Below, piece by piece: positions 21,470 through 33,087 of a stretch of 64,000 nucleotides of DNA. Source of the stretch: Anaspis maculata (Eukaryota; Arthropoda; Insecta; Coleoptera; Scraptiidae); assembly GCA_949128115.1 (NCBI GenBank), contig OX421968.1, positions 2,356,001-2,420,000 on the forward strand, given 5' to 3'. The notes under the pieces were generated by a model. The model was not told the origin of the DNA and ran no database searches. It was given only the letters and a program-made list of their open reading frames with translations. A program made the translations under genes and the position numbers. Each line of letters opens with the position of its first letter. The stretch's first letter is position 1.

Positions 21470-22382
21470 AAGCAGATCTATGTATAGTGAACTCACTCAC
21501 AGCTAAGCTCTGTCTAGAGACGGCCCTACGCATATTGTGTTGCCTGAATGGAGAACTATAGTGGTAAACGCCTGAAGTAATGGCGCTCGTGTTCCATGCA
21601 CTCCAGCTGTCATTAGTGTCATTTTAAGCGCACATAACCTCAACTATGGAAATGTTATTTCATTTTCATTTGTCAGCACTCAGCATATAACCAGCGGTTT
21701 GCGTCACTTCGTGAATTAAAAAGCAGAGAAAAGTCGAAAAGTCGACAAACGAAAAATAGCGGTGAAAAAAAAGGTAGTGCCGTGTTGAGTACCAGGCTGC
21801 ACCTTTGCACCAGCTCTTTTTTTCCTCTCAGTGGGGCTCCTTTCTGCCTCGACTCTTCTTTGAGCATTAGCACTTTTCCCCTTTCCGTACATTTCTTTAA
21901 GGGAGGTTATGTACGATAACTGTCAAGAGTGTCAATATGGGTGCATGGAACACGTCGCCCTCTACAATCCGTTTTGCCTATAGTTCCCCATTACGGCGTT
22001 TTTAATGTTCGACGAGAGTCCTGAATTTCTGTACCAGATGAAGGCTTATACCGAAAAATGTGGATTTTTTGCATGCAATCTTTTATTTTGAAATTAGACA
22101 AAAGGATGAATGAATGACCGCAGGATCAAACTTTTATCCTTCAATAGTGACCAAAATCATCAAATTCTGACTTCAAATAAACGGCAGGTAGCCGTAGGAT
22201 GCTTTAGTGTGCATTTTAGTGTAATTTATTAACCCCGGCCAGCGTCAATGCAATTTTTGAAGGTACATAGTCACCGTGGGAGCCCGAACCAACCTCATTA
22301 GGCGTTGATTAATAAATACCTAAAATAAAAATGAATCTTTTTCTCCTTATCGGCTTCCAAGGCCATAGGGGTTTTTGCCTTT
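21470..22382. other. Stretch without recognised feature
   Basis: No coding or repeat signal that I can support; short open frames only. Confidence 0.4.
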
Positions 22383-22587
22383 ATTGAGCACGGAGTTGTG
22401 TTATGGTGAAATAAGCATTGAGAAATCAATCGCTGTGGGTTTATTCCTTGACAGAATCTTATCGTTTAGGTCTCTTTCGAAAACTACAAGAATGTACTTT
22501 AGTGTGAGCCCATTGGCATTTCCAAAATCGAAAAACAGCGATTGATTTCGCAACGCTTATTTTACCGATTCAACTCCGTCCTTGAGT
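22383..22587. mobile_element. 205-bp fold-back
   Basis: GAGCACGGAGTTG ... GAAATAAGCATTGAGAAATC is mirrored by GATTTCGCAACGCTTATTTT ... CAACTCCGTCC. Ends are imperfect and no target duplication is clear. Confidence 0.55.
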
Positions 22588-22791
22588 CAGGGCTGAATTT
22601 CAAGTCAGTGACGAAACTTGTGCCACTCATCTAAGGCATCGATGAGCCAATCATCGCGTCGGTTGTATTATGTTGCCATCGTGACAGGATTTACGCTGCA
22701 CTTGCGCGGGCGTATCTTCAACTTGAAATCCAGCCCTCCTACAATAATCAAGAAAAGTTGCAAATTAGACAATATCTACAAACAGCCAGTA

Positions 22792-22863
22792 GACCATTTC
22801 CGGGAATCGAACCCGGAGCTCCCGTGGCCGCAGCAGCCACGCAACCATCTGCGCCACGGGGCC
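22792..22863 (-). tRNA. tRNA-like sequence (pseudo-tRNA or SINE head)
   Basis: On the minus strand, TGGCGCAGATGG resembles an A box and CCGGGTTCGATTCCCGG forms a perfect T arm. A GTGGC/GCCAC anticodon stem has the loop TGCTGCG, where position 33 is G instead of T. The acceptor strands do not pair. It is therefore a decayed tRNA or the head of a tRNA-derived SINE, not a functional tRNA. Confidence 0.45.
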
Positions 22864-22932
22864 GTCAATTTGATTATTGCTATATTATAGTTGAGATGAT
22901 GCAGTTATTTATTCATTTATTCATTGGCCACT

Positions 22933-23024
22933 GCACAAAAGAGTAGAATACTATGCTTTATTTGGCGAATACCGTCCCTTCAAACTGACAGACTTTAACA
23001 AAGCAGAGTATTCTACACTTGTGC
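22933..23024. mobile_element. 92-bp hairpin MITE
   Basis: GCACAAAAGAGTAGAATACT is mirrored by AGTATTCTACACTTGTGC. No second copy seen. Confidence 0.55.
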
Positions 23025-23241
23025 AAAGGTTCTATATTGCTCATTCGGATGTTTTACAGTTATATTGCGTGCACACTGCGTCCACGATTTCCTGACGGAA
23101 TAATAGGTGCATCACAGAGGAGTTGCAAGTTTTCAAAATTTCCCGCCAATTATCGCGAGTGAGTGACTAGTGGTAGTGTTGGCAACTCTGCTTTATGTAC
23201 CAACTGCCGTTAATTTTAAATTGTTCGGTAGTTTAGCAGTG

Positions 23242-23374
23242 CAGGAGCGCGATTCTGTACTTGCCTACCGACAACTATCGGATCGGTAGCTAGGGTGAGA
23301 ACCAATCAAATTCGCTCCTGCCTAGCTACCGACACCGACAAGTGTCGGTAGGAGAGTACAGAATCGCGGCCCTG
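23242..23374. mobile_element. 133-bp MITE, CGCGATTCTGTAC ends
   Basis: CAGGAGCGCGATTCTGTACT is mirrored by AGTACAGAATCGCGGCCCTG, with internal CTACCGACA repeats in both arms. Possibly PIF/Harbinger-like from the GC-rich start. Confidence 0.65.
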
Positions 23375-23662
23375 GTGTGTGTGTGGTTGTCCCAACGTTT
23401 TTCAATTCTCAAAGTGTACTTGCTCACATGCAATTCAGTGCAATTTATCCATAGTGCTCAGTAGGTCCCTTAAGCGGTGTATCTGCAAAGCTACATCTTC
23501 AATAAAAATAATGCGAAGGTGTTTGCCATTTGCACCACAAGGACTTTCGAAAAAATAGACAGTATTGGGTCCTGTGTTTTCAGTTCTCCACAGCTTTCAA
23601 AATTTCTAGACCAGGAATCAGACAACTGGGCGCTGAGCAGTGTGATGTGATGATTGATTGAT

Positions 23663-23775
23663 TGGGCGCTTTCCATTTACAACACTTTGTGTCTACAGAA
23701 GTCGGCTTGTGTCGATGACATACAGCAACACAGATCAAATAGAACGCATTTGTGTCGGTAAATGGAAATCGCCCA
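23663..23775. mobile_element. 113-bp MITE, TGGGCGNTTTCCATTTAC ends
   Basis: TGGGCGCTTTCCATTTACA is mirrored by GTAAATGGAAATCGCCCA. Confidence 0.6.
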
Positions 23776-24069
23776 TTGTGGATGAGATTTTTCCGGTGTT
23801 TTTATTTTCCACTAGTGGAAATTGGAAGTTACTAGTGGTGTACCTGGTAACGGTGGTTGACCTGTCTGTCACTCAACTGCCTTGATTTTGAATTGATGTG
23901 AGCCATGACTCGTGAGACGCGGGTGTCGGTGGTGATGGTTTTTATATTGCAAACGTTTTTCAATTTTTAAAATGTTCGTGCATATCCAATGTTTTCGGAT
24001 CTCTAAAGAGTTGTGTCATGTAAGTAGCACAACGCTTCCAATATTTATAAGTATCGAGTAATCAATTGA

Positions 24070-24160
24070 ATTCCTAATTTAGGCAGTAGGCTGTGTCCTA
24101 GCCAAATGCAGCTTTGCACCCCTGATTTCGACCAGGCCACAGCCTGCCTAAATTAGGAAT
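24070..24160. mobile_element. 91-bp hairpin MITE
   Basis: ATTCCTAATTTAGGCAG is mirrored by CTGCCTAAATTAGGAAT, and the next bases TAGGCTGTG and CACAGCCTG also pair. Confidence 0.6.
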
Positions 24161-24432
24161 CCAGTTGATCACAAGATAGAAAAGCGACCATTTTGAGTAG
24201 GTACTTTTGACTAAAGGCCACGGTTTCGTGTTTTCCAGAAATTCGATGACTGACCTGGCAGATGCCGCGGAGCACTTCTAGAACTACTAGAACCTTGGGG
24301 CAAATGGTAAGTGCTAGAAAGTAGTCCGCGAACATAACCGCAAATCGTCCGAATTCGATTTTCAAGCGCACCACATTCCCTCTGTTCTTATTTTATATCC
24401 TCGAACCTCGAAGTCTCTCTGTAAGTCATATA

Positions 24433-25526
24433 CAGGGTGATCATTTGAAAACTATCCACCTGCAATAACTCCCGATTCCTAGTGAATATTTTTCCGAGCA
24501 AAAACAGGTCGATTTTTATATCGGGGGGGACATCTAAAACATACATTGGCAAATTTCTATATTCACCATCACCCCCCCTCGCCCCCACTCACCCCAACTT
24601 TGAAATTTCAAATGACACTACCTACCTTGCGATACATCAAATTGAAGAGAATTAAATTTTCTTTCTGAAAAAAATATTTCCAAAATTTTTAACCCCATCC
24701 CCTTTTCCCTAAAAATTCTCCGACTGTCCCATTTTATATTCTGGTCCCCAAATTTTCTTCTCAATTTAGTCGGCGTCATCCTAGATAGCATCAAAGAAGA
24801 AAATTTTCGGTGGAAAAAGTGCTACCCAAATTCACCCCTTTGCTCTCCCCCACCTCAACTCCCAAATTTAACAAAACACCACCTACTTTGTGATACATCA
24901 AATTGAAGGGAATTGAATTCTCTTTTCAAAAAGAATTTTTTTTTAATTTTCCACCCCTCCCGCAAGAAATTGACCATTTGGAGCATTCTAGGAGGGAAAT
25001 GGGGGGCTTTAAAAATTGTGAAAAAATCTTTTTCAGGAAGAGATATCAATTTCCTTCAATTTGATGTATTACAAAGTGGGTATTGACCCTAGTATTGACA
25101 TTTTAGATTTTTAAGGTCGAAGGGGAGCGAAGGAGCGAAGGGGTGAATTTGGGTGGCACTTTTTTCATAGAAAATTTTCTCTTTCGATGCTGTGCAGGAT
25201 GACGTTGACTGCATTGAAGGGAAATGGAAGTCAAGAATATTAACTTGGACACTCAGAGAATTTTAGGAAGAACGGGGGGTGGGGTTGAAAAATTTCAAAA
25301 TATTTTTTTATAAAGAGAATTTAATTCTCTTTAATTTGATGTATCGCAAGGTAGGTGGTGTCATTTGAAATTTCAAAGTGGGGGCGAGGGGGCTTAAGAT
25401 ATAAATTCTCCAATGTATGTTTTAGATGTCCCCTTCGATATAAAAATCGACCTGTTTTTGCTCAAAGACATTTGCACTGGGAATCGGGAGATATTGCAGG
25501 TGGATAGTTTTCAAATGATCACCCGG
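24433..25526. mobile_element. Fold-back CAGGGTG element, AACAGGTCGAT family copy 2
   Basis: CAGGGTGATCATTTGAAAAC is mirrored by TTTTCAAATGATCACCCGG, with TA on the left. Both arms carry AACAGGTCGATTTTTATATC and CATACATTGG. At the right tip a hAT-like MITE is inserted, and its 8-bp target duplication covers the last bases of this element. Confidence 0.8.
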
Positions 25527-25529
25527 TAT

Positions 25530-26128
25530 CATGGGCGCCCGCAGGATTTTTGTCAGGGGGGGGCAAATAGTTTTAATTAGAGAACGTCACATAGCTACCT
25601 GGCCTAATTTGCGAAGTCCTTTAGATTAGCGCCGCAGGCGAAAATTTTTTCGAATAATAATAATAGTGATAATAATTATTGTGCGAAAAATAAGGAAATA
25701 TATTTGAAAATTAAACTCAACTTAAGAGAAATTTATTAAAATTTGAAATTTTGTACAAAATGTATAAAAATTTACTTCAAAATAGCCAGGTCAATAGTTA
25801 CACTCGTTCATTATCTTGAAAAAACCCCTAGTGTTTTAAACCAGAGGTTTAGAAAATTGCAGATCGTTACCTACCTACCTACCTATCTACCTATTTTATG
25901 ACTTTACGGGTAGCTATCTAATTTAGGTAGAAGCCTAATGAAATTTCAAATTGCTCTAACAATTCAAGAAAATGTAAATTACCTTCTCAAAGTTTTTTCT
26001 TTCGAAAATGAATTTTTTTTTTTCCTTTCTCGTAAATTTTTTTTTTTCGTAAGGAAGAATTTATTCAGCTGCTCCGGAGCCAGGGGGGGGCAAGTGCCCC
26101 CCCTTGCCCCCCCCTCCGGGCGCCCATG
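25530..26128. mobile_element. hAT-like MITE with 8-bp target duplication
   Basis: The ends CATGGGCGCCCGCAGG and CCTCCGGGCGCCCATG are inverted. CCCGGTAT flanks both sides (25,522-25,529 and 26,129-26,136), which is the 8-bp duplication typical of hAT. The right subterminal region is a G/C run (CAGGGGGGGGCAAG then CCCCCCTTGCCCCCCCC). No transposase inside. The short open frames here are not genes. Confidence 0.8.
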
Positions 26129-26136
26129 CCCGGTAT

Positions 26137-26623
26137 GTAGTTATTTAGATAGTTAGAAGCTGGATATACAGGTGTTGCGTTCCATAAAGTCCTCGCCGGG
26201 CAAACGCTACCAAAAGAGACCAGATTCGATTTCATTGAAAAATGTGTCAGCATGCAGAACAAAAGTCAAAAGTCGTGTCACTCCCTAAATTTTCATCGGT
26301 TTTCAAAAGAGTTTATCTTCGGATTCCCTTTAGCGATTTTGGATTTTCTTCGACTGGTGGATTAGCACAGTCCTTTCGCTATCAGACCTTGTTTTTGCGA
26401 AATAGAAAAACGTCAGATGATGTTTCTACAGGGTGACACATCAAACAGTGCAGAGTTGGTAAAAACTCCGTAGTCCAAATCCAAACTCAAGAAGAGTGAT
26501 GTCTAATCAATAGTACGTAATATAACAAGTGCTTAGTGTTTTTTCAGTTGAATCGTTTTAACCCGAAAACAACTGTCAATCACGACGGAAAAGTTGATCT
26601 CATATTATCTGACTAAGATCCCC
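26137..26623. other. Repeat remnants without gene
   Basis: A lone left end TA-CAGGGTGACACATCAAAC lies at 26,427. Its right half was not found. The preceding ATTTTCATCGGTTTTCAAAA recalls the arms of the 10.8-kb family. Confidence 0.4.
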
Positions 26624-26696
26624 TGATATGTCCGGGAATCGAACCCGGGAGCTCCGCTTGCCGAGCGAATGCGTTGTCCACTCGACTAGCGAGCCG
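26624..26696 (-). tRNA. tRNA-like sequence (pseudo-tRNA or SINE head)
   Basis: Minus strand: CCCGGGTTCGATTCCCGG gives a perfect T arm. The TTCGC/GCGGA stem with loop TCGGCAA would give anticodon GGC (Ala), but position 33 is C and the acceptor strands do not pair. Likely a SINE head or dead tRNA. Confidence 0.4.
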
Positions 26697-26721
26697 TACT
26701 GTGATAATAATAGTGATAAAC

Positions 26722-27230
26722 GGCCACAGTGTCATAAAGGGGACCTGAAGCCGTACATTTTACTGTAACGATTCCACCACCGTTCCCTTCCTTATGCAAT
26801 TTTGAGCCGATGTAGGTACGGAAGAATGCGATTTACTTACGTTGACAATTCCATTTTCGCACTTGAACATTGCCCAGTTTCCTTTACTCGGCGCCACTCC
26901 ATCCTCGCTGTTCTTAAGCTGTATTGTTGGTTGCCTATCAACTACCTATTTTTCGCGACGATCCTCTCCTTTTCTGTGTTTTATTCCTTCTTTCCTGCAA
27001 TGAGTAATGTCGGAATGTCGCACGTAGCGGTCGGCTAGCTGTCAAACGTTGACAGTTGTCAATGAAACGTCAGTAAGGGTGATGCTCAAATGCGAAAATA
27101 GAATAGTTAACGTAAGTAAATCGCATTCTTCCGTATTTACATCGATTCAAAATTGCGTAAGGAAGAGAATGGTGGTAGAATCGTTACTGTAAAATATGCG
27201 GCTTCGAGTCCCCTTTATGACACGGTCACC
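26722..27230. mobile_element. 509-bp MITE with 120-bp inverted ends
   Basis: GGCCACAGTGTCATAAAGGG is mirrored by CCCTTTATGACACGGTCACC. The arms continue through GTAACGATTC and AATGCGATTTACTTACGTT. The sequence between is a unique 270-bp loop; the 78-codon frame at 26,802 starts in one arm and is not supported as a gene. Confidence 0.75.
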
Positions 27231-27802
27231 GTAATAAACCGTTTGGGGAGAAAGGAGCTACTAGAGGTAGGCGGAAAAGAGAAAGGACCACACATCACTT
27301 GATGCTATGTTGTGGCGTGTACTCGAAAATAACGCAACGCAATTGGGTTTCAGTACAGATAAGGCTACATTTTCAACACTTTTTACAACAATTACAACCA
27401 GGAAAGCAACTCTGTTGCCTTCTACTTATGATTATTAGTCGCCACCGAGGAGAAAATCACGATCATACTCATAGTTTATTTGCAGTTGAATTGTTTAGGT
27501 CGTGCTACTCTTCTTTGCGGTGCCCATCTCAGGCCCACGCGCAACATTGATTTGTTGGTAAGTCATGAATCACTGCGGCGTACCTGCTCTAATTTTCCAC
27601 TGAAGTGATGTAGGCAACAAACAATACAACAATATCCAGAAACTTAAGCTGTTCTTTTAACGCGTTGTTTCTTGTTTATTTTTTTTTGCAAAAATTTCTG
27701 GATAATCAGCAAATTTTATTTTAGAATATCATTCTACACACCGTTCTGAGTGGTTTGCCATTATTCTTGTTTGGATTTGCGTGTGGCTGTTATTCGTACC
27801 GT

Positions 27803-28545
27803 ACCCAATCTGCGTTTTTCAAAGCAACCTTCAAGGCGGATATCAAAACTTGTATTATTGCATCTTGCACGAATGACGGTAATACTGCGAACAAGTTAAT
27901 TCTGATGGTACCGCGAGACCCGGAGCTCCGTAAAAAGTGGTTCCAGAGAGGTGAATTACGACACGTCCAAAGGATTCACTTGATTCCTGCACATTTGTGA
28001 AGTGAAGATCACTTTTATGTAGGTATACATGATAATTAGAGAATTACAAAGTGTTCAATAATATATCACTATTAGTACTTTTTCAGAGTGTGAAGAGGCC
28101 GCGAAAAATTGAATGTTTTACAAGACATTTGGACATTTTACAAGATATACAGGGTGTTTCAGGGATGATAGCAAAAAATTCAACTGTGTATCTGCATGCA
28201 AGGACTACACCATCACCTATAAGGTAACTTCCCAGCTAACTGATTCAGCTAAGAAAAGAAAAGAATCTCGATTGGAGCTCTTCGGACAATCTGCAAAGAA
28301 GTTGAAGTAGAGGAATCTGTTGAAAAGCGGCCCCCAGCCGATGAGCTGTTAAGATCCACACCCTGAACTGACCGCAGCCTCGATGACGACAGCTTCATCT
28401 AAAATAGTCTCAAGCACAATAACCATGTCTTCAAAATCATCAGCCACCCTTATTCAGGCAGCGTTTCAACTTGTTCGGCAAATGTGCAATGTAATCGATT
28501 GTGGTATTCAAGTCAACATGCGAAGGAAGTATACAATTAAATAAA
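27803..28545 (+). pseudogene. THAP-domain gene, broken
   Basis: A plus frame reads TCIIASCTNDGNTANKLILM then VPRDPELRKKWFQRGEL and IPAHL, followed by TGA (27,998-28,000) and SEDHFY. This has the THAP layout: C-x4-C, a vPxDpxLRxxW core, and a terminal C-x2-H-F. The third zinc ligand is lost: an extra AAG inside TTGTG-TGAAGATCAC turns the Cys codon into a stop. A possible donor (GTAGGT, 28,019) and acceptor (TTTTTCAG, ending 28,086) suggest an intron. The second exon carries a CAGGGTGTTTCAGGGATG insertion end at 28,148, and AATAAA lies near 28,540. THAP proteins bind DNA, either host factors or P-element-type transposases. Which of these this was cannot be told. As it stands it would make only a truncated domain. 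Confidence 0.5.
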
Positions 28546-28796
28546 TAAAGAAATGTTGCCAGAGGAAGTGCACTGCTTCGTGAAACAGGCGTGAATAATC
28601 ATAATTATAATGAGATATAAAATATCTCTATCCTGGAGACAACAACCACGAAATATTTCACGCAGGAAACTGAAAGACTATTTTATTGGCGAAGGCTTAC
28701 TATTCGACTGATAATTCTTCTCCAATTAAATTTTAACGTGTATATATAGTTATTATATAATTATTTATTCTGTGACGTGTTGAACACCATTTTATA

Positions 28797-29832
28797 CACA
28801 CATCAAAAGAATCTAGGGGACTAGCAAATTTAGTCGATTACTAAAATCATCATAACTTTTAATTTCCGTCAGTATTTCATATCGGTTTTCAGTGTTCGAT
28901 AGCCCAATCTTTCGTTTCCATGCCTTGATCACGTCAAATACGAACAATGTTTTATAAGGCTGCTACAGGGTGATCAATGGAACAGTGTAAAATGGCCGAA
29001 AGTTCAGTACGAGCGCGATTTCTCAAAAAAATAATTTCATGCATTCCAATAGCACAGTTATGAAGATTGGTGCTTCAGCTTCAGTAACGTTCTTGAATTT
29101 TGGAAATCGAAGATGAATTGCCAAAGATATTGATCATTTTGTGCCGCCATGTTAAACTTTAAAGAAAGAAGAGTGTAATCCGATTTCATTGAAACTTGGA
29201 ACACACTCATGTCTGGTTCAAGTAATTGGAATTTCAAGGTCAAATTTCACTTTTGATCACTTTCGAGCCGCTATATTGTACTTTTCACATGAATGATTCG
29301 ATTTGAATGAAACTTGAAACACACTAGAATCGAATCATTTACATTAAAATTCAATGTGGCGGCTTGAAAGTGACCGGAAACAACATTTGACCTTGAAATT
29401 TCAATTATTTAAACCAGACATGAGTGTGATCCAAGTTTCAATAAAATCGGATCACTTTCTTGGAAGTTCAACATGGCGGCACAAAATGATCATTATCTTT
29501 GACAATTTACCTTTGATTTTCAAAATTCGAAAACGTTACTGGAGCTCAAGCACCAGTCTTCATAACTGTGCTATTGGAATGCATGGAAAATTGTTTTTGG
29601 GAAATCGCGCTCGTACTGAACTTCTGGCAATTTTACACTGTTCCCATTGATCACTTTGTAGAAACTTTCTTTACGAAACATTGTTCTCATTCGACGTGAT
29701 CAAGGCATAAAAACGAAGGATTGGGCTATCGAACACTGAAAACCGATATGAAATCGCTGACGACAATCAAAAGCTATGATGATTTTAGAAATCGTCTGAA
29801 TTTGCTTGTCCCCTAGATTCTTTTGATGTGTG
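28797..29832. mobile_element. Composite fold-back, CACACATCAAAAG family copy 2
   Basis: Same ends (CACACATCAAAAGAATCTAG), TA flanks, outer arms of about 170 bp and inner CAGGGTGATCAATGG element (28,966-29,658) as the copies at 6872 and 36,061. The right inner end has decayed to ATCACTTTG. Confidence 0.85.
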
Positions 29833-29869
29833 TATATTGTGTTTTACTATTTACATTGATATGTACATA

Positions 29870-30705
29870 CAAGGTGTTCATTTGAAACGTTATCACCCCC
29901 TGATTTCTCGCCGCCAAAATTTTTCACGCCGAAACAGGTCGATTTGTTTCGAGAAGGACATCTAGGACACATGCAGCCAAATTTTTATCTTCAACCCCTC
30001 CCTCCATACTCCACCTCACTTTGAAATTTCAAATAGCATTACATATCTTGTGATTCATCAAATTGAAGACAATCAAACTCTCTTCCACCAAAAATATCTC
30101 TAATTCTCTTAAACCACCCCAACCTTTGTGAGAATCCTTTCTTTGTTAATAAAGGAAACAGTTTTCCCCTATAAACTCCCGATTCTTGAGAAATAGATTT
30201 TCGAGCAGAAACAGGTCGATTTTCATTTCAGTGGGGTCATCTAAGATGCGTATGTCCAAATTTTCATTTCAGTTGGGTCATCTAAGATGCGTATGTCCAA
30301 ATTTTCATTATAACGCGTTTTAGATGACCCCCTTGAAATAAAAATCGACCTGTTTTTGCTGGAAAGTCTATTTCTCAAGAATCGAGACTTATTAGGGGAA
30401 AAAAGTTTCCTTTCAGTAACGAAGAGAGGATTTTTACAAAGGTTAGGGGGTGGTTAAAAAAATTAGAAATATGTTCAACTGAAATAGAATTTTATTGCCT
30501 TCTATTTGATTTATCACAACACAGGTGATGCTGTTTGAAATTTTGATGTAGAGTGAGGGGGTGGCGGAGGGGTTGAAGATGAAAATTTGGCAGTGTGTGT
30601 TCTAGATGTCCCCCTCGAAACAAAAATCGACCTGTTTCGGCGTTTTCCTGTAAAAAATTTTGGCGGCGAGAAATCAAGGGTGAAAACTTTTTAAATGAAC
30701 ACCTG
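29870..30705. mobile_element. Fold-back element, AACAGGTCGAT family copy 3
   Basis: CAAGGTGTTCATTTGAAACG is mirrored by TTTAAATGAACACCTG, with TA on both sides. Both arms carry GAAACAGGTCGATTT and GGACATCTAG. A secondary duplication of TTTTCATTTCAGTTGGGTCA lies at about 30,220-30,300. The next element begins 4 bp to the right. Confidence 0.75.
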
Positions 30706-31551
30706 TACACAGGGTGTTTCAAAAAATCGCAAATTTAAAAATGATGGGAAACTTCAAAAGAAGTAGACTTTCTCGAAAAAATATATGTCAGAAACGAATA
30801 ATAACGGACATATCAACATTCAAAGTTGAATTTAAAAAATGGATTTTTCGTCATAATTTTGAAACTTTTCAACCGATCTCGATCAAATTTTAAACAAAGC
30901 TTACTGAAATAAGTCAGTATCGAACAATGATAACGCGTTCGACCGAAATTCTCCAGGGACGTGGATAATGAGGGGTGCCCCCGCTATTTCACCCCTATTT
31001 TTACTCCCCTCATTATTTTTAAGAACAGTTCCAGTCAGTTTTTGGATTATACGTTCACTTGAGAGAAGAAAGTTACTCTTGCAAAATTTTGATAAGATAC
31101 TTCGTTTTCGACTTATTTGGGTTTGATACTCCAGAAAACATCTCGAAAACACCAATTCCAAAGGCCTGTAAACTAAAATCCATGAAAACTCATGATTCTT
31201 GAAGTGAAATAAGTTTTCTAGGTTTTTTGAAGTTGATATACCATCATTTTTCTTAAAAACAAGAAATTTTCAGGGAAAACATTTATTGAGCTCTTGAAAC
31301 TTGAGATTTTGAGATGTTTTCCGAAGTCTCAAACCCAAATATCTCGAAAGCCCTCGGCACCCTTCATTATTCACGTCCTTAAAAAATTTAGATGGAACGC
31401 GTTAATATTGTTCGATACTGACTTGTTTTAGTAAGTTTTGGTTCAAATTTTAACAAAATTGGTTTCGAAGTTCCAAAGTTATGACGAGAAATCAATTTTT
31501 AAAGTTCAATTTTGAACGCCTATATCTTCGTTAATATTCGTTTCTGACATA

Positions 31552-33087
31552 CAGGGTGTCCCGTTTTTCAACGCTCACTATGGGTATCTCGGAAACGGTA
31601 AGAGATACAAAGTCGGTTAAATTACAAAAAAGTTGCGCAATTTTATGACTATCTCAAATTAGTCAAAATATCCAAGATATCTTTGGTCATTTCTGAAATA
31701 TCCTTAAAAAACTGAAAAATGCCGAATTCGAAAATTTCAAACCACTTCTTTATTATGACAGCTATCAATTTGAAAACTGGTATTTTGACATTTTTCAAAG
31801 TCCCTGATCGACTGACGAACATAATTTTTTCCTACGCCCACTAGTTTTTGAGATATGACAGTTAACTTATTTTTTCTTATGGACACCATATTATTTCTCC
31901 ACCCCATAAAACTCATCTTTTCTTTCTCTTTACAAAGATATAAAACACTTGTAGCATTTTTATCAAAATAACCTATAAAAATTTAAAAAACCATTTCTGG
32001 GGCGAAAAAATCTAGTTACCGGTTCGGTTGCCATGCTCTCGTGACATAATAACAATGGCATTCGGTTGCCATGGTCGGTTGATTTTGGAAAAAGTTGGGT
32101 TACATTCCGTTTTTATGTATTTGATAATGATAATAAATAAAAATAAAACAAATACAAAACCAAGTATAACACAAAATAACATCGCAATAGGAATAAACAT
32201 TTATAATTTACAATTTCTTGAAATGGAGTCTATTTTGCGAGGAACGCTCCAAGATGGAATTTATGGTTCATGACAGAACATCCCAAAGCAACCAAGAGCT
32301 GGAAGCAAGGAGTTGATGATGCGTTTCAGTCAATTAACCCGCACGATATCAGCGCAGCCGTTGAAAATACGGCTAAAAGGCACACAAGTCTGCACAGAGC
32401 AAAATGGACTCCATTTCGAGTAATTGTAAATTATAAATGTTTATTGCTATTGCGATGTTATTTTGTGTTATACTTGGTTTTGTATTTGTTTATTTTTTAT
32501 TTATTATCATTATCAAATACATAAAAACGGAATGTAACCCAACTTTTTCCAAAATTAACCGACCATGGCAACCGAATGCCATTGTTATTATGTCACAAGA
32601 ACATGGCAACCGAACCGGTAACTAGATTTTTTCGCCCCAGAAATGGTTTTTCCAATTTTTATAGGTTATTTTGACAAAAATGCTACAAGTGTTTTATATC
32701 TTTGTAAAGAGAAAGAAAAGGTGAGTTTTATGAGGTGGAGAAATAATATGGTGTCCATAAAAAAAAATAAAGTTAACTGTCATATCTCAAGAACTAGTAG
32801 GCGTAGAAAAAAATTATGACCATCAGTCGATCGAGGACCTTCAAAAATGTCAGGATACCAATTTTCAAATTGATAACTGTCATAATAAAGAAGTGATTTG
32901 AAATTTTCGAATTCGGCATTTTTCAGTTTTTTTTGGGATATTTCAGAAATGACTAAAGGTATCTTGGATATCTTGACATATTTGAGATAGTCATAAAATT
33001 GCGCAACTTTTTTGTAATTTAACCGACTTTGTATCTCTTACCGTTTCCGAGATACCCATAGTGAGCGTTGAAAAACGGGACACCCTG
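31552..33087. mobile_element. 1.54-kb near-perfect palindrome, CAGGGTGTCCCGTTTTTC ends
   Basis: CAGGGTGTCCCGTTTTTCAA is mirrored by TTGAAAAACGGGACACCCTG, with TA on both sides. The arms (31,552-32,232 and 32,408-33,087, about 680 bp each) are nearly identical, so every open frame appears twice in opposite orientation. The loop of about 175 bp (32,233-32,407) is unique. The high arm identity points to recent formation or ongoing homogenisation. Confidence 0.85.
32270..32416 (+). other. Coding-like loop segment in the palindrome
   Basis: The only non-mirrored part of the palindrome has an open plus frame: TEHPKATKSWKQGVDDAFQS then INPHDISAAVENTAKRHTSL. The composition and spacing look like real protein, helical and charged. 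It could be the remnant of a transposase C-terminus or a captured host exon. I do not recognise the family with confidence. Confidence 0.35.

Noticed and set aside
24388..24588. Minus frame starting MGARGGDGEYR
   Set aside because: It lies in the arm of a fold-back, and similar frames appear in each family copy at non-conserved reading positions.
32012..32625. Two hydrophobic frames (CVILGFVFV-type) in opposite orientation
   Set aside because: They are the same sequence mirrored in the two arms of the palindrome; not separate membrane proteins.
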